DNA of 34,123 bases from Candidatus Woesearchaeota archaeon (GCA_016203135.1 JACQNI010000029.1:1-34123); one strand, 5' to 3'. Shown: positions 17,019 to 25,977, counted from the stretch's first letter. Numbers and translations are program-made. The notes: generated from the sequence alone by a model not told the origin.

Positions 17019-18298
17019 GGGTTGAGATAGCAAGCAAAACTCTTCCAGGAAATAAATCAAAGAAGATTCTACAGAAATTAAGAAAATTAAACGGGGCTTG
17101 GAATTACCCTTATCCATTTGTTCTAAGCCATGAAGGAGATAGATGCCACTTTAAAGACATAGATGGAAATATTTTTCTGGATTTTGCAAGCCAAATTTCA
17201 AGCAACCCTTTTGGATACAATGACAAGGATATAAATCAAGTCTTGAAAAGATACAAAAAAAGCCCTGTAAAATATGCAGGCCAAGATTTTGTTATAAAAG
17301 AGCATTTAAACTTAATTGAAGAGCTTTTAAAAACCACTAAGAAAAATCTAAATTCTGCTTTTTTAGTTAATTCTGGGGCTGAGGCTGTTGAGAATGCGAT
17401 AAAGATTGCAATGAGAATGAGAAAAAAGGCAAAGTTTGGAATTTCCTTTGAAAATAGTTTTCATGGAAGAACTATAGGAGCATTATCTTTAACCAATTCC
17501 AAAGTAATACACAAAAAGAATTTTTTTTCTATTCCAATGAGAAGACTTCCTTATAATGAAAGTGCAATAGTTAAGCTTGAAAATCTGATTAAAAGGGAAA
17601 TTTCTTCTGAGGAAATAGCATTCATAATAATGGAGCCTGTTCAGGGAGAAGGTGGCTATAATTTTCCAAGCCAGAAAATGGTCAATGATATAGCTAATTT
17701 TTGCAAGTCTCAAGGGATACCATTTATTGCAGATGAAGTTCAGACTGGAATGGGAAGATCTGGAAAATTTTGGTGCATGGAGCACTATAATATTGTTCCT
17801 GACATTATGAGCTCTGCCAAGGCCCTGCAAGTAGGGGCTGTGATATCAAACAGAAAAAATTTTCCTGAACCTGGAAGCATCTCAAGCACTTGGGGCGGGG
17901 GAGATGTTATTAATTTAGCAATAGGCATAGAAATAATAAAGAAAATAAGAAAAAGCAATTTGTTAAATCATGTAAATCATATTGGAGAATATTTAATGAA
18001 AAGACTAAAGGAATTAAATTTAGAAAAAGTAAGGGGAAAGGGATTGATGATAGCTTTTGACATGCCAAACAAGAAGATACAAAGGGATTTTATTGTTGAA
18101 TCTGCGAAAAACGGATTGGTTTTACTTGGATGTGGTGAGAAAAGTATAAGAGTCATACCTCCGTATGTTGTTTCAAGAAAAGATGTTGATGAAGCTATAG
18201 AGATAATTGAAAAAAGTTATAAGAATATTAGAAAAAGGGGTTTCAAGCATAGTGGATATGTCTGTAATTTTATGGAATGCGGAGAGGGATATACGTGA
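17015..18298 (+). CDS. class III aminotransferase (ornithine/GABA/acetylornithine aminotransferase-like)
   Basis: NSGAEAVENAIKIAM; FHGRTIGALSLT; FIADEVQTGMGRSGKFW; SSAKALQVG PLP-lysine region. Confidence 0.93.
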   Translation: MRVEIASKTLPGNKSKKILQKLRKLNGAWNYPYPFVLSHEGDRCHFKDIDGNIFLDFASQISSNPFGYNDKDINQVLKRYKKSPVKYAGQDFVIKEHLNLIEELLKTTKKNLNSAFLVNSGAEAVENAIKIAMRMRKKAKFGISFENSFHGRTIGALSLTNSKVIHKKNFFSIPMRRLPYNESAIVKLENLIKREISSEEIAFIIMEPVQGEGGYNFPSQKMVNDIANFCKSQGIPFIADEVQTGMGRSGKFWCMEHYNIVPDIMSSAKALQVGAVISNRKNFPEPGSISSTWGGGDVINLAIGIEIIKKIRKSNLLNHVNHIGEYLMKRLKELNLEKVRGKGLMIAFDMPNKKIQRDFIVESAKNGLVLLGCGEKSIRVIPPYVVSRKDVDEAIEIIEKSYKNIRKRGFKHSGYVCNFMECGEGYT

Positions 18299-19323
18299 AC
18301 ATTGATGTTAATCTTCTTATGAGGCTTATGGATACTTTAGGACCAAGCGGAAGGGAGCAAGAGGTTAGATTAATTATCATGAAGGAAATTAAAAAGTATG
18401 TTGATACAATGGAAGTAGATAAATTTGGGAATTTAATCTGCCACAAAAAAGGCAAGGGATCAAAGGTAATGTTAAGTGCTCATATGGATGAAGTTGGATT
18501 GATGGTAAATGAAATAAAAGGCAATGGAAGGATAAGATTTTCTGCTATTGGCGGGATAAAACCGGTTTCATTGGTTGGACAGGCTTGTGATATACTTACA
18601 AGACATGGGGTTGTCAAAGGAGTTATAACCTTCAAGGAACTGCATGATGATCTAGATTCTAAAGAAGCCCCTGTATTGGATGATCTTTATGTTGATACTG
18701 GGTTGTTTAAGAATGACTTGGAAAAACTTGGGGTTGAGATAGGAAACTATGTTGTTCCTGTTCATTACACTAGATTTTTAGGAAGCAGAAACATAATTTC
18801 TGGCAAGGCATTAGATGACAGAGTAGGATGTTTTGTCTTGATTGAGCTAGCAAAGCTAATGCAAAAGACAAAACAAAATATTTACTATACATTTACTGTT
18901 CAGGAAGAGATTGGATTATATGGGGCTCAGACTAGTGTTTATAATATAAATCCTGACTGGGCTGTGGCTGTTGAAGTTACTAACTGTCCTGACTCAGAAG
19001 AAAGCCCCCAAGTAAAACTTGGATGGGGGCCAGTAATAACCATTAAGGATGCAGAGATAATAGCAAACAAATGCCTGAATGATCATTTTGTTGAAGTAGC
19101 CAGGAAAAACAAAATTCCAGTACAACTTGAGGTTACTGAATCAGGAACAACTGATGCAAGCAAGATAATGCTAGCTAAAGGAGGCATTCCTAGCACTGTA
19201 ATATCAACTGCTATAAGAAACATCCATTCAACAATAAGCATTGCAAGTTTAGAAGATATAAAGAATTCTATAACTTTACTAGCAGAGGGACTGAAAAATG
19301 CTCCGAAGGTTTGCATTGTTTAA
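18295..19323 (+). CDS. M42 family aminopeptidase (TET/FrvX-like)
   Basis: LSAHMDEVGLMV; GKALDDRVGCFVLIEL; TFTVQEEIGLYGA; TTDASKIMLAKGGIPS; GTG start at 18295 (GTGA overlap, GGAG upstream) preferred over ORF start 18277. Confidence 0.93.
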   Translation: MNIDVNLLMRLMDTLGPSGREQEVRLIIMKEIKKYVDTMEVDKFGNLICHKKGKGSKVMLSAHMDEVGLMVNEIKGNGRIRFSAIGGIKPVSLVGQACDILTRHGVVKGVITFKELHDDLDSKEAPVLDDLYVDTGLFKNDLEKLGVEIGNYVVPVHYTRFLGSRNIISGKALDDRVGCFVLIELAKLMQKTKQNIYYTFTVQEEIGLYGAQTSVYNINPDWAVAVEVTNCPDSEESPQVKLGWGPVITIKDAEIIANKCLNDHFVEVARKNKIPVQLEVTESGTTDASKIMLAKGGIPSTVISTAIRNIHSTISIASLEDIKNSITLLAEGLKNAPKVCIV

Positions 19324-19480
19324 GCAAGAAAAGAAATTGAAGTGTGTTGTTTGCGATAAAGAGATAGATCTGCCAAAATGCTGCAAGGAATACATGGAAA
19401 TAAAAGGAAATTACTTAACTTGTAAGTATTGCGGGGATAAGAATGAAGTTCCAATACATTGCGGAAAGCAGATGAAATGA
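19298..19480 (+). CDS. zinc-ribbon microprotein with duplicated CxxC...P.[CH]C...M knuckle
   Basis: CVVCDKEIDLPKCCKEYM and CKYCGDKNEVPIHCGKQM, two 18-residue units; overlaps both neighbours. Confidence 0.8.
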   Translation: MLRRFALFKQEKKLKCVVCDKEIDLPKCCKEYMEIKGNYLTCKYCGDKNEVPIHCGKQMK

Positions 19481-20826
19481 AAAATTTTTTTAATCCTAGA
19501 AATGTTGCTGTAATAGGTGTTTCTAGGGATCAAAATAAAGTTGGCCATGTTATTTTTAGAAACCTGATTGACTCTGATTTCAAAGGAAAGATATATGCTG
19601 TAAATAACAATGCAAAAGAAATTCTTGGCTTCAAGATTTATAAAAATGTTTCAAGCATAAAAGAAAAAATAGATTTAGCTGTTATTGCAACTCCTGCTGA
19701 AACCATAATGAATGTAGTAAAGGACTGCAATAAAAAAAGAATAAAAAACTTAGTCATAATAACTGCTGGGTTTAAGGAAGTGGGGAATGGAAAACTTGAG
19801 AAAAAGTTAGCTGATTACTTGAAAAAAAATAAGATAAAAATGGTTGGGGTTAATTGCTTGGGGGTTTTTGATGGACATTCAAATCTAGATACTTTGTTTT
19901 TGCCAAGATCTAGATTAAAAAGACCAAAAGCTGGGGGGATTTCTTTTGTATGCCAGAGCGGGGCTGTTGGATCTGCTATTTTAGATCTGGCTTCTGAGGA
20001 AGGATATGGATTTGCAAAATTTATAAGCTATGGAAATGCAACTGTTTTAGATGAAAGCGATTTTATTGAATATCTGGGAAACGATAAAAATACAAAAGTA
20101 ATATGCTTGTATGTTGAAGGGGTGAAGAATGGGAAAAAATTCATTGAAGTTTGTAAAAAAGTTTCTAGGAAAAAACCGATAATTGCAATTAAAGGAGGTT
20201 TGACTCAGGAAGGAAGCAAGGCAGCTTTGAGCCATACTGGGGCTTTGGCTGGTAAGGCTGAAATCTATCTTGGGGTTTTCAAGCAATGCAAGATAATTCA
20301 AGCTGAATCTTTAGAAGAGATGTTTAACTTTGCAAGAATTTTAGAAAAATCGATTAAACCTAAAGGGGATAGAATACAAGTAATTACCAATGGCGGCGGG
20401 TATGGAATTTTATGTACTGATGCCATAATGAAAAATAATCTGAAAATGGCTTTGATAAGCAAAGATACAATGAATTACTTGAAGAAAAAGTTTCCTAAAA
20501 TAGTTGTTGTCGGGAATCCAATGGACTTGATTGGAGATGCAACAACAGAAAGGTATAAAGAAGCAATTTTTTCTTGCTTAAATGACAAGAATGTTGATAT
20601 TTTACTTGTTGTTTTATTATTGCAAACTCCTTTGATTTCTACTGACATAGTTGATGTTATAATAGAAGCAAAGGACTTAAGGAAAAAGCCTATTGTTGTG
20701 GTTTCTACTGGTGGCGAGTTTACTAAGGTTTTGAGGCATAACTTAGAATCAAATAATGTAGCTACTTTTACTTTCCCTGAAAGCGCGGTAAAAGCTGTAA
20801 AGAAACTTGTTGAGTATTATAATTAA
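19477..20826 (+). CDS. acyl-CoA synthetase (NDP-forming) alpha subunit
   Basis: FFNPRNVAVIGVSRDQNKVG; CQSGAVGSAILDLA; ALSHTGALAG with presumed phospho-His; ATGA overlap start at 19477 preferred over 19459. Confidence 0.92.
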   Translation: MKNFFNPRNVAVIGVSRDQNKVGHVIFRNLIDSDFKGKIYAVNNNAKEILGFKIYKNVSSIKEKIDLAVIATPAETIMNVVKDCNKKRIKNLVIITAGFKEVGNGKLEKKLADYLKKNKIKMVGVNCLGVFDGHSNLDTLFLPRSRLKRPKAGGISFVCQSGAVGSAILDLASEEGYGFAKFISYGNATVLDESDFIEYLGNDKNTKVICLYVEGVKNGKKFIEVCKKVSRKKPIIAIKGGLTQEGSKAALSHTGALAGKAEIYLGVFKQCKIIQAESLEEMFNFARILEKSIKPKGDRIQVITNGGGYGILCTDAIMKNNLKMALISKDTMNYLKKKFPKIVVVGNPMDLIGDATTERYKEAIFSCLNDKNVDILLVVLLLQTPLISTDIVDVIIEAKDLRKKPIVVVSTGGEFTKVLRHNLESNNVATFTFPESAVKAVKKLVEYYN

Positions 20827-21359
20827 TCTTCTTCTAAGATATCTTCTAGAATTTTATAAGGTACTTCAATTGCTTTTGATAATTTCTTTAATATATCATT
20901 TTTAGGGATACTTTTTCCTTGAAGATATATAGAAACCATCTGCCTAGAAACTCCAATTTCTTCAGCAAGGTCCTTTTGATCTTTGCCTGTTTTTTTTAAT
21001 TTCTCTCTAATCAAATCACTTAATTCTTTATTTTGTTTTTTATTCTGTTTTATCTTAGCTAAATATTCTTGATATTTACTTTTAGATTTAAAACCTCTTC
21101 TCTTAGCTAAATCTTCATCATATTCACTTCTAGATGCATATTTCTTTCCTGTTTCTGGATTTATCTTTTGTCTAATTTGATAATTTACATATTCACGTTG
21201 AGAAGCATAACCTTGGCTTAAGGCCAGGTCTAATAAACCAGTATGATAATAAACTTGATTATAAGTTAAATTCTCCTTTTTAGCTATTTCTACAACAGAT
21301 ATTCCTTTAGCTCGTTGTTTTCGTAATGATTTTATTCTACTTTCTGATAGTTTTGGCAT
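20823..21359 (-). CDS. HTH regulator: N-terminal HTH, internal short repeats, C-terminal XRE domain
   Basis: C-terminal KDQKDLAEEIGVSRQMVSIYLQGKSIPKNDILKKLSKAI; repeats GYASQREYVNYQ / KYASRSEYDEDLA / GFKSKSKYQEYLA. Confidence 0.85.
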   Translation of the reverse strand: MPKLSESRIKSLRKQRAKGISVVEIAKKENLTYNQVYYHTGLLDLALSQGYASQREYVNYQIRQKINPETGKKYASRSEYDEDLAKRRGFKSKSKYQEYLAKIKQNKKQNKELSDLIREKLKKTGKDQKDLAEEIGVSRQMVSIYLQGKSIPKNDILKKLSKAIEVPYKILEDILEED

Positions 21360-21464
21360 ATTTTAAAAATGAAACTAAATTTTATAAACTTTACTATTAG
21401 TTACTATTTTAAAGTAATTATTTAATATAGAAAGACTTAAAATAATTTTAGTTAATCCTTATTG

Positions 21465-21593
21465 ATGATATCTTACAATGTTAAAAGAGCTAGAAAGCTG
21501 ATTAAGAAGCATCCAGAAGTCTTTGAAAGTTTATTATGTTTTGAAAGGACGGGAAAACTTTTGGATATAAGTAAAAAGAAAAGTAAGAAATGA
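21465..21593 (+). CDS. basic 42-aa microprotein upstream of and overlapping the endonuclease-IV-like gene
   Basis: Read by eye: MISYNVKRARKLIKKHPEVFESLLCFERTGKLLDISKKKSKK; ATGA overlap with next gene. Confidence 0.55.
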   Translation: MISYNVKRARKLIKKHPEVFESLLCFERTGKLLDISKKKSKK

Positions 21594-22414
21594 ACGAATT
21601 ACATTTTGGAACAGCAGGAATACCAACAATTACTAATGGAAATACTTTTGATGGTATTAAGGAAGTTAAAAAATTAAATCTCGGAGCAATGGAACTGGAA
21701 TTTGTAAGGTCAATACATGTTTCAAAAGAAAAAGCTCCTTTAATCAGAAAATCTGCTGAGGAAAATGAAATAATTCTGACTTGTCATGCTCCTTATTTCA
21801 TAAATTTAAATACTTCAGAAGCTGCTAAGTTAAAAGCAAGCAAGGAAAGAATATTAAATTCAGCAAGAATTTCTTATTTATGCAATGGGTATAGTGTTTG
21901 CTTTCATCCTGGATACTATCTGAATGAAGAAAAAAATAAGGTTTATGAAAAAGTAAAACAACAGATAAAAGAAATTATTAATACATTAAAAGATGAAGGC
22001 AATAAAATATGGATAAGGCCAGAGACAACAGGGAAATTTACGCAGTTTGGAGATTTAGATGAGGCAATAAAATTAAGCCAAGAAATAGAACAGGTTTTGC
22101 CTTGTGTTGACTTTGCACATATGCATGCTAAAGGAGGAAAATACAACACTTATGAAGAATTTACTTCAATATTAGAAAAGATTGAGAAAGAACTTGGTAA
22201 AGAGGCAATAAAAAACATGCATATCCATGTTTCTGGGATTGACTATGGGCTAAAAGGAGAAAAGAAACATTTAAATTTAAAAGATTCTGATTTAAACTAT
22301 AAAGACTTGGTAAAAGCCTGGAAAGATTTTAATATCAAAGGCGTTGTTATTTCAGAAAGCCCGAATATTGAGGCAGATGCTTTATTACTAAAGGATTTAT
22401 ATCAAAAGGGGTAA
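21590..22414 (+). CDS. endonuclease IV-like TIM-barrel protein (AP endonuclease family 2)
   Basis: LTCHAPYFINL, FHPGYYL, IRPETTGKFTQFGDLDEAI, CVDFAHMHAKG, MHIHVSG metal-ligand pattern. Confidence 0.92.
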   Translation: MNELHFGTAGIPTITNGNTFDGIKEVKKLNLGAMELEFVRSIHVSKEKAPLIRKSAEENEIILTCHAPYFINLNTSEAAKLKASKERILNSARISYLCNGYSVCFHPGYYLNEEKNKVYEKVKQQIKEIINTLKDEGNKIWIRPETTGKFTQFGDLDEAIKLSQEIEQVLPCVDFAHMHAKGGKYNTYEEFTSILEKIEKELGKEAIKNMHIHVSGIDYGLKGEKKHLNLKDSDLNYKDLVKAWKDFNIKGVVISESPNIEADALLLKDLYQKG

Positions 22415-22433
22415 AATTTATAAGGATGCATAA

Positions 22434-22985
22434 TTGATAAGACGCATGAAGATTAACAATAAAATTAATTTGCTGCCATGGATTATTGTTGTTATTTTGA
22501 TTTTTTCAAATATTTCAATTTATTATGTAATGAATTCTAAAATAAATAAATTAACAGAGTTAAAGGATAATCTGGAAATACAGGATATTGATTTGAAAAA
22601 TCAATTAAATTCCTCTCAGGCCATAGTTGAACAGAGAAATCAAGAATTTCAAAATTATAGGGATGTCTTAAAAAAATGGGTTTCGTTATCTAGGGTATTT
22701 AGGGGGGATGTAGGTATATTAGCAACAACTGCGAGGGATTATTATGACGAGACTAGCACTGATTATACTACCAATAAGATCATAGTTGATAGATACGAGT
22801 CTGAGTTAACTATATTTAAACGTCATATTGTAGAATATAAAAAATTACTTGAGGATAATAAAGAAGTATTTGAGTGGATAGGTCTAGATATTGATGTAGA
22901 AATCAATACCTTGAATAATAGCCTCCCAGAATATGAAGATCAGCTTAAGACCATGAAAAATTTTATAAATTCTTTAAAAAGATAA
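22434..22985 (+). CDS. hypothetical protein with N-terminal TM and extracytoplasmic coiled coil
   Basis: LLPWIIVVILIFSNISIYYVM followed by a charged helical region; start may be 22446. Confidence 0.7.
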   Translation: MIRRMKINNKINLLPWIIVVILIFSNISIYYVMNSKINKLTELKDNLEIQDIDLKNQLNSSQAIVEQRNQEFQNYRDVLKKWVSLSRVFRGDVGILATTARDYYDETSTDYTTNKIIVDRYESELTIFKRHIVEYKKLLEDNKEVFEWIGLDIDVEINTLNNSLPEYEDQLKTMKNFINSLKR

Positions 22986-22988
22986 TCT

Positions 22989-24575
22989 TTATTGGTTTTC
23001 TACATAGCTATAATAGCAACGTCCGTTAAATTTTAGGTATCCTGAACCACACAAATCTCTCTTTTTAAATTCCACACGATTTATTTCATATCCACTATCT
23101 TCTAGTAGATCTATAATTCCTTCTTCCTGTGGATAATGGGCTACTCCTACAGCAATAAAAAAACTCTTGTTTGGATTAGATTTAATTAGTTCGTCAATTC
23201 TATAAGCTATTTTCTTATTTCTATCTTTTAATAACCTATCTAGAACTTTAGATTCTACTTCTGTTTTAGAATATCCAGTTAAGAAAAGGTTTATCATGCT
23301 TTCATCACCTAAAATATAGAGATCTGTTATAAATTTCTCACCTTCATTTGTTTCTGATTCAATTGACTCTAATCTAGTCAAAGTGCTGTTTAGTAAAGAA
23401 ATTTGTTCATTTAGTTTTAGGTTATCATAAATATTATGTTGTTCTTTAAGACTTTCTATACCCTTTATGTCTTTACCAAAATCTTTCCCTAAATTGGTAA
23501 TATAAATATCAAGGATCGGTTTTTTCTCTGTTTCTTTTTTTCCTAAACCCCTTTCAATTATGGAATTAATAAACCAAACCTTATATCTATAATACTTTAA
23601 TATAGACTCTCCTTTAGAAACCATATATTTATCTAATCTCATTAAGATATCTTTCGGAAGTAATTTTTCTAATGTTAAGTCATCTTGTAAGAATACATCA
23701 TAAGATGAGGGGCTTGTTAACTCTTCTGGATCAATTTCTATATAGATAACATCTGATTGATTAATTGCTTCTATTACTGAATCTGGGAGTGTAATTACAC
23801 GATCTTCTGATGAGTGGATAGTTCCGAATAAGTAGGAGGGTTTTTTATTTTCTATTACCCATAAAAAAGGCATTTTTGTGAGGTTTGGGATATTTGATTT
23901 ATCTCCAGTGAGGATGATGTGGCCTTCTGCGTTTTCAATTTCTTTATAGATGTTCTTGTCAGTAGGTTTTTCATAATCTGTGAATAGGATAATTGGTGCG
24001 GTATTGAGAAATAAATTATCCTCGCCAATTATACTTAAATTTAATTCTCCTAAGCATTTAGTTGGATTTATAAAAAAATCATTTATTGAAAATTCTAAAT
24101 AATATGCAGGTACTGATTTTTCATTTCCTTTATCCCTATATGTAATTAGACTACCATTTTTAATATTTTCAGAAGCTCTGTAAAGAAGGGTTTTATTATT
24201 CTGATTTAAGCTCTCTATTTGATAAATATCTAAATTTATAAGGATATTATTGTTTATTGTTGGATCATCTTGGCTATCTGTTAATATTATATAACCCTTA
24301 AGTTTACCACCAGAATTTCCTATCTGAATATCTCTTATAAATGATATTTTGTTGTTATTATGGACTTCCGGTAATTCTTCTAATCTTACTATTGGTTTGT
24401 AGTCTTCATAAATAATATCAGAGAGATTTACAATTTCTGCATTGTATGATCTAACTGAGAAATCTTTACATTTATCTAGCTCAAGTTTATGTTCTTGTAC
24501 TTGTGTATCTTCTCTTGAACACGAAGTAACAAATAATAGAATTGTTAAAATAAATAGTAGTTTATTCATATTCAA
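22989..24575 (-). CDS. TraB/GumN family lipoprotein with N-terminal extension and C-terminal Cys-containing tail
   Basis: Lipobox LLFVTSCSRE; PSYLFGTIHSSEDRVITLPDSVIEAINQSDVIYIEID; FFIAVGVAHYPQEEGIIDLLEDSGY. Confidence 0.85.
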   Translation of the reverse strand: MNMNKLLFILTILLFVTSCSREDTQVQEHKLELDKCKDFSVRSYNAEIVNLSDIIYEDYKPIVRLEELPEVHNNNKISFIRDIQIGNSGGKLKGYIILTDSQDDPTINNNILINLDIYQIESLNQNNKTLLYRASENIKNGSLITYRDKGNEKSVPAYYLEFSINDFFINPTKCLGELNLSIIGEDNLFLNTAPIILFTDYEKPTDKNIYKEIENAEGHIILTGDKSNIPNLTKMPFLWVIENKKPSYLFGTIHSSEDRVITLPDSVIEAINQSDVIYIEIDPEELTSPSSYDVFLQDDLTLEKLLPKDILMRLDKYMVSKGESILKYYRYKVWFINSIIERGLGKKETEKKPILDIYITNLGKDFGKDIKGIESLKEQHNIYDNLKLNEQISLLNSTLTRLESIESETNEGEKFITDLYILGDESMINLFLTGYSKTEVESKVLDRLLKDRNKKIAYRIDELIKSNPNKSFFIAVGVAHYPQEEGIIDLLEDSGYEINRVEFKKRDLCGSGYLKFNGRCYYSYVENQ

Positions 24576-24612
24576 CTCTTAGTTTGGCTATATTTAAATC
24601 CTTTTAAGGAGT

Positions 24613-24632
24613 GGGCTTTGTTTAATAAGCCC
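24613..24632. terminator. short hairpin 3' of the 216-aa membrane gene
   Basis: GGGCTT-TGTTTAAT-AAGCCC, 6-bp stem; no adjacent U tract, so terminator call is tentative. Confidence 0.35.
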
Positions 24633-24666
24633 TAAATCTTGACTACTTTTTAAATAAAATATTATC

Positions 24667-25317
24667 TCAATTAGTTAAATTACAATCTCTAATCCTTATA
24701 TCAAATTGCTTTGTAACACATATACGATCTATCTTATGGGCATCTAACTTACTGGTATCATTATAACAAATACAGGTAAAAAATTCATGTTGTCTCAAAT
24801 AATAAACATAAGAATCCATACCACCTTGTTCAAAACAATAGTTATTACAATTTGCTTTAAGTTTTTCATCTGGATAATCTGGTTCATCTTGGTAATTATA
24901 ACTAACAATAGGAAAAAGGATAAAGAACAATAAAAGAACTGTTATAATATTAATAATGAGTTTAGTATACCTTTTTCTTTTTATGGCTTCTACATAAGAC
25001 TTACGGTTTTTAATTTCGTAGTATACATAATAAATTAGAATAAAGAGAACAACATAAACTATTAAAGACATCACAACAGTTAAACCACTCCAACAACCAA
25101 CAGTAAAATCTCCTTGTTTCACACAGATCTGCCTTGATAAAAAAAGAGGAATTACAATAAAAATATAAGATAATATCCCATAAAATATTTCAAATAAACT
25201 TCCATTTTCTCCTAAGATATTAAAAGAGAATATGAATAATATATCTGAGATAATACCAACTATTAACCCAATTACTCCAGCTATCAAAATATTCTTTTTA
25301 AGTTTGTTTTTCATCAA
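24667..25317 (-). CDS. membrane protein with Cys-rich C-terminal domain
   Basis: Four hydrophobic helices; C-terminal NCNNYCFEQGG...FTCICYND...ICVTK...RDCNLTN. Confidence 0.7.
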   Translation of the reverse strand: MMKNKLKKNILIAGVIGLIVGIISDILFIFSFNILGENGSLFEIFYGILSYIFIVIPLFLSRQICVKQGDFTVGCWSGLTVVMSLIVYVVLFILIYYVYYEIKNRKSYVEAIKRKRYTKLIINIITVLLLFFILFPIVSYNYQDEPDYPDEKLKANCNNYCFEQGGMDSYVYYLRQHEFFTCICYNDTSKLDAHKIDRICVTKQFDIRIRDCNLTN

Positions 25318-25456
25318 TTTTAAGTAGGTCTTATTCCTTTTATATTTAACTCATTTATTCCTTAAAATAACAACTAGATATTATGGCAAAGCACTTTTAT
25401 AAGCAATTCATAACACTTATAGGTAAATTTTTATATATTGCTTCTTGGTTACCATA

Positions 25457-25915
25457 ATGATAATATATTCCTATATTGGATTAATATTTTTCCCCTTCTT
25501 TCTGATTGCATATCTGGGTGCCTTCTATTTTTTAACTGTAATGTTTATTAATGGACTTAAATTAAAATTATATACTCAAAAGAGATACCCTAATATAAGG
25601 GTCTCTTTTTTTATATTTATTCATAAAAAAGATAAATGTAGTTGGGTTCACCCTCTAGCTCCAATATATCTGCTAAGACTAATCTTAGAATTCGGTTCTA
25701 AAAAATCAATAGATAGATGGTTAAATCTTTTTATGGATATCAGTAGATTAAGAAAAACAAATGATAATAAGATTGACCATCATCTTGACAAATTGGTTGC
25801 CTCAACAAGATGGTATATCCGTCTTTTAACACTAGCTTTAATAAGCACCTTTATCGTTATGTATTTATTGATCCCTATAGAATCATATTTCTTTAATTTT
25901 CCACCACAACCGTAA
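25457..25915 (+). CDS. hypothetical membrane protein
   Basis: N- and C-terminal hydrophobic segments; ATG at 25457 preferred over TTG at 25445, given a TATA-like TTTTTATATAT about 25 nt upstream. Confidence 0.6.
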   Translation: MIIYSYIGLIFFPFFLIAYLGAFYFLTVMFINGLKLKLYTQKRYPNIRVSFFIFIHKKDKCSWVHPLAPIYLLRLILEFGSKKSIDRWLNLFMDISRLRKTNDNKIDHHLDKLVASTRWYIRLLTLALISTFIVMYLLIPIESYFFNFPPQP

Positions 25916-25977
25916 TTTAAAGACTTTTTAAATAAAAGCTACTTATTAAACAAAGTCTGAGGACTGTCGTATCAAGG

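Noticed and set aside
17489-17830. Minus-strand 113-aa ORF opposite the aminotransferase
   Set aside because: Shadow ORF with no recognisable domain.
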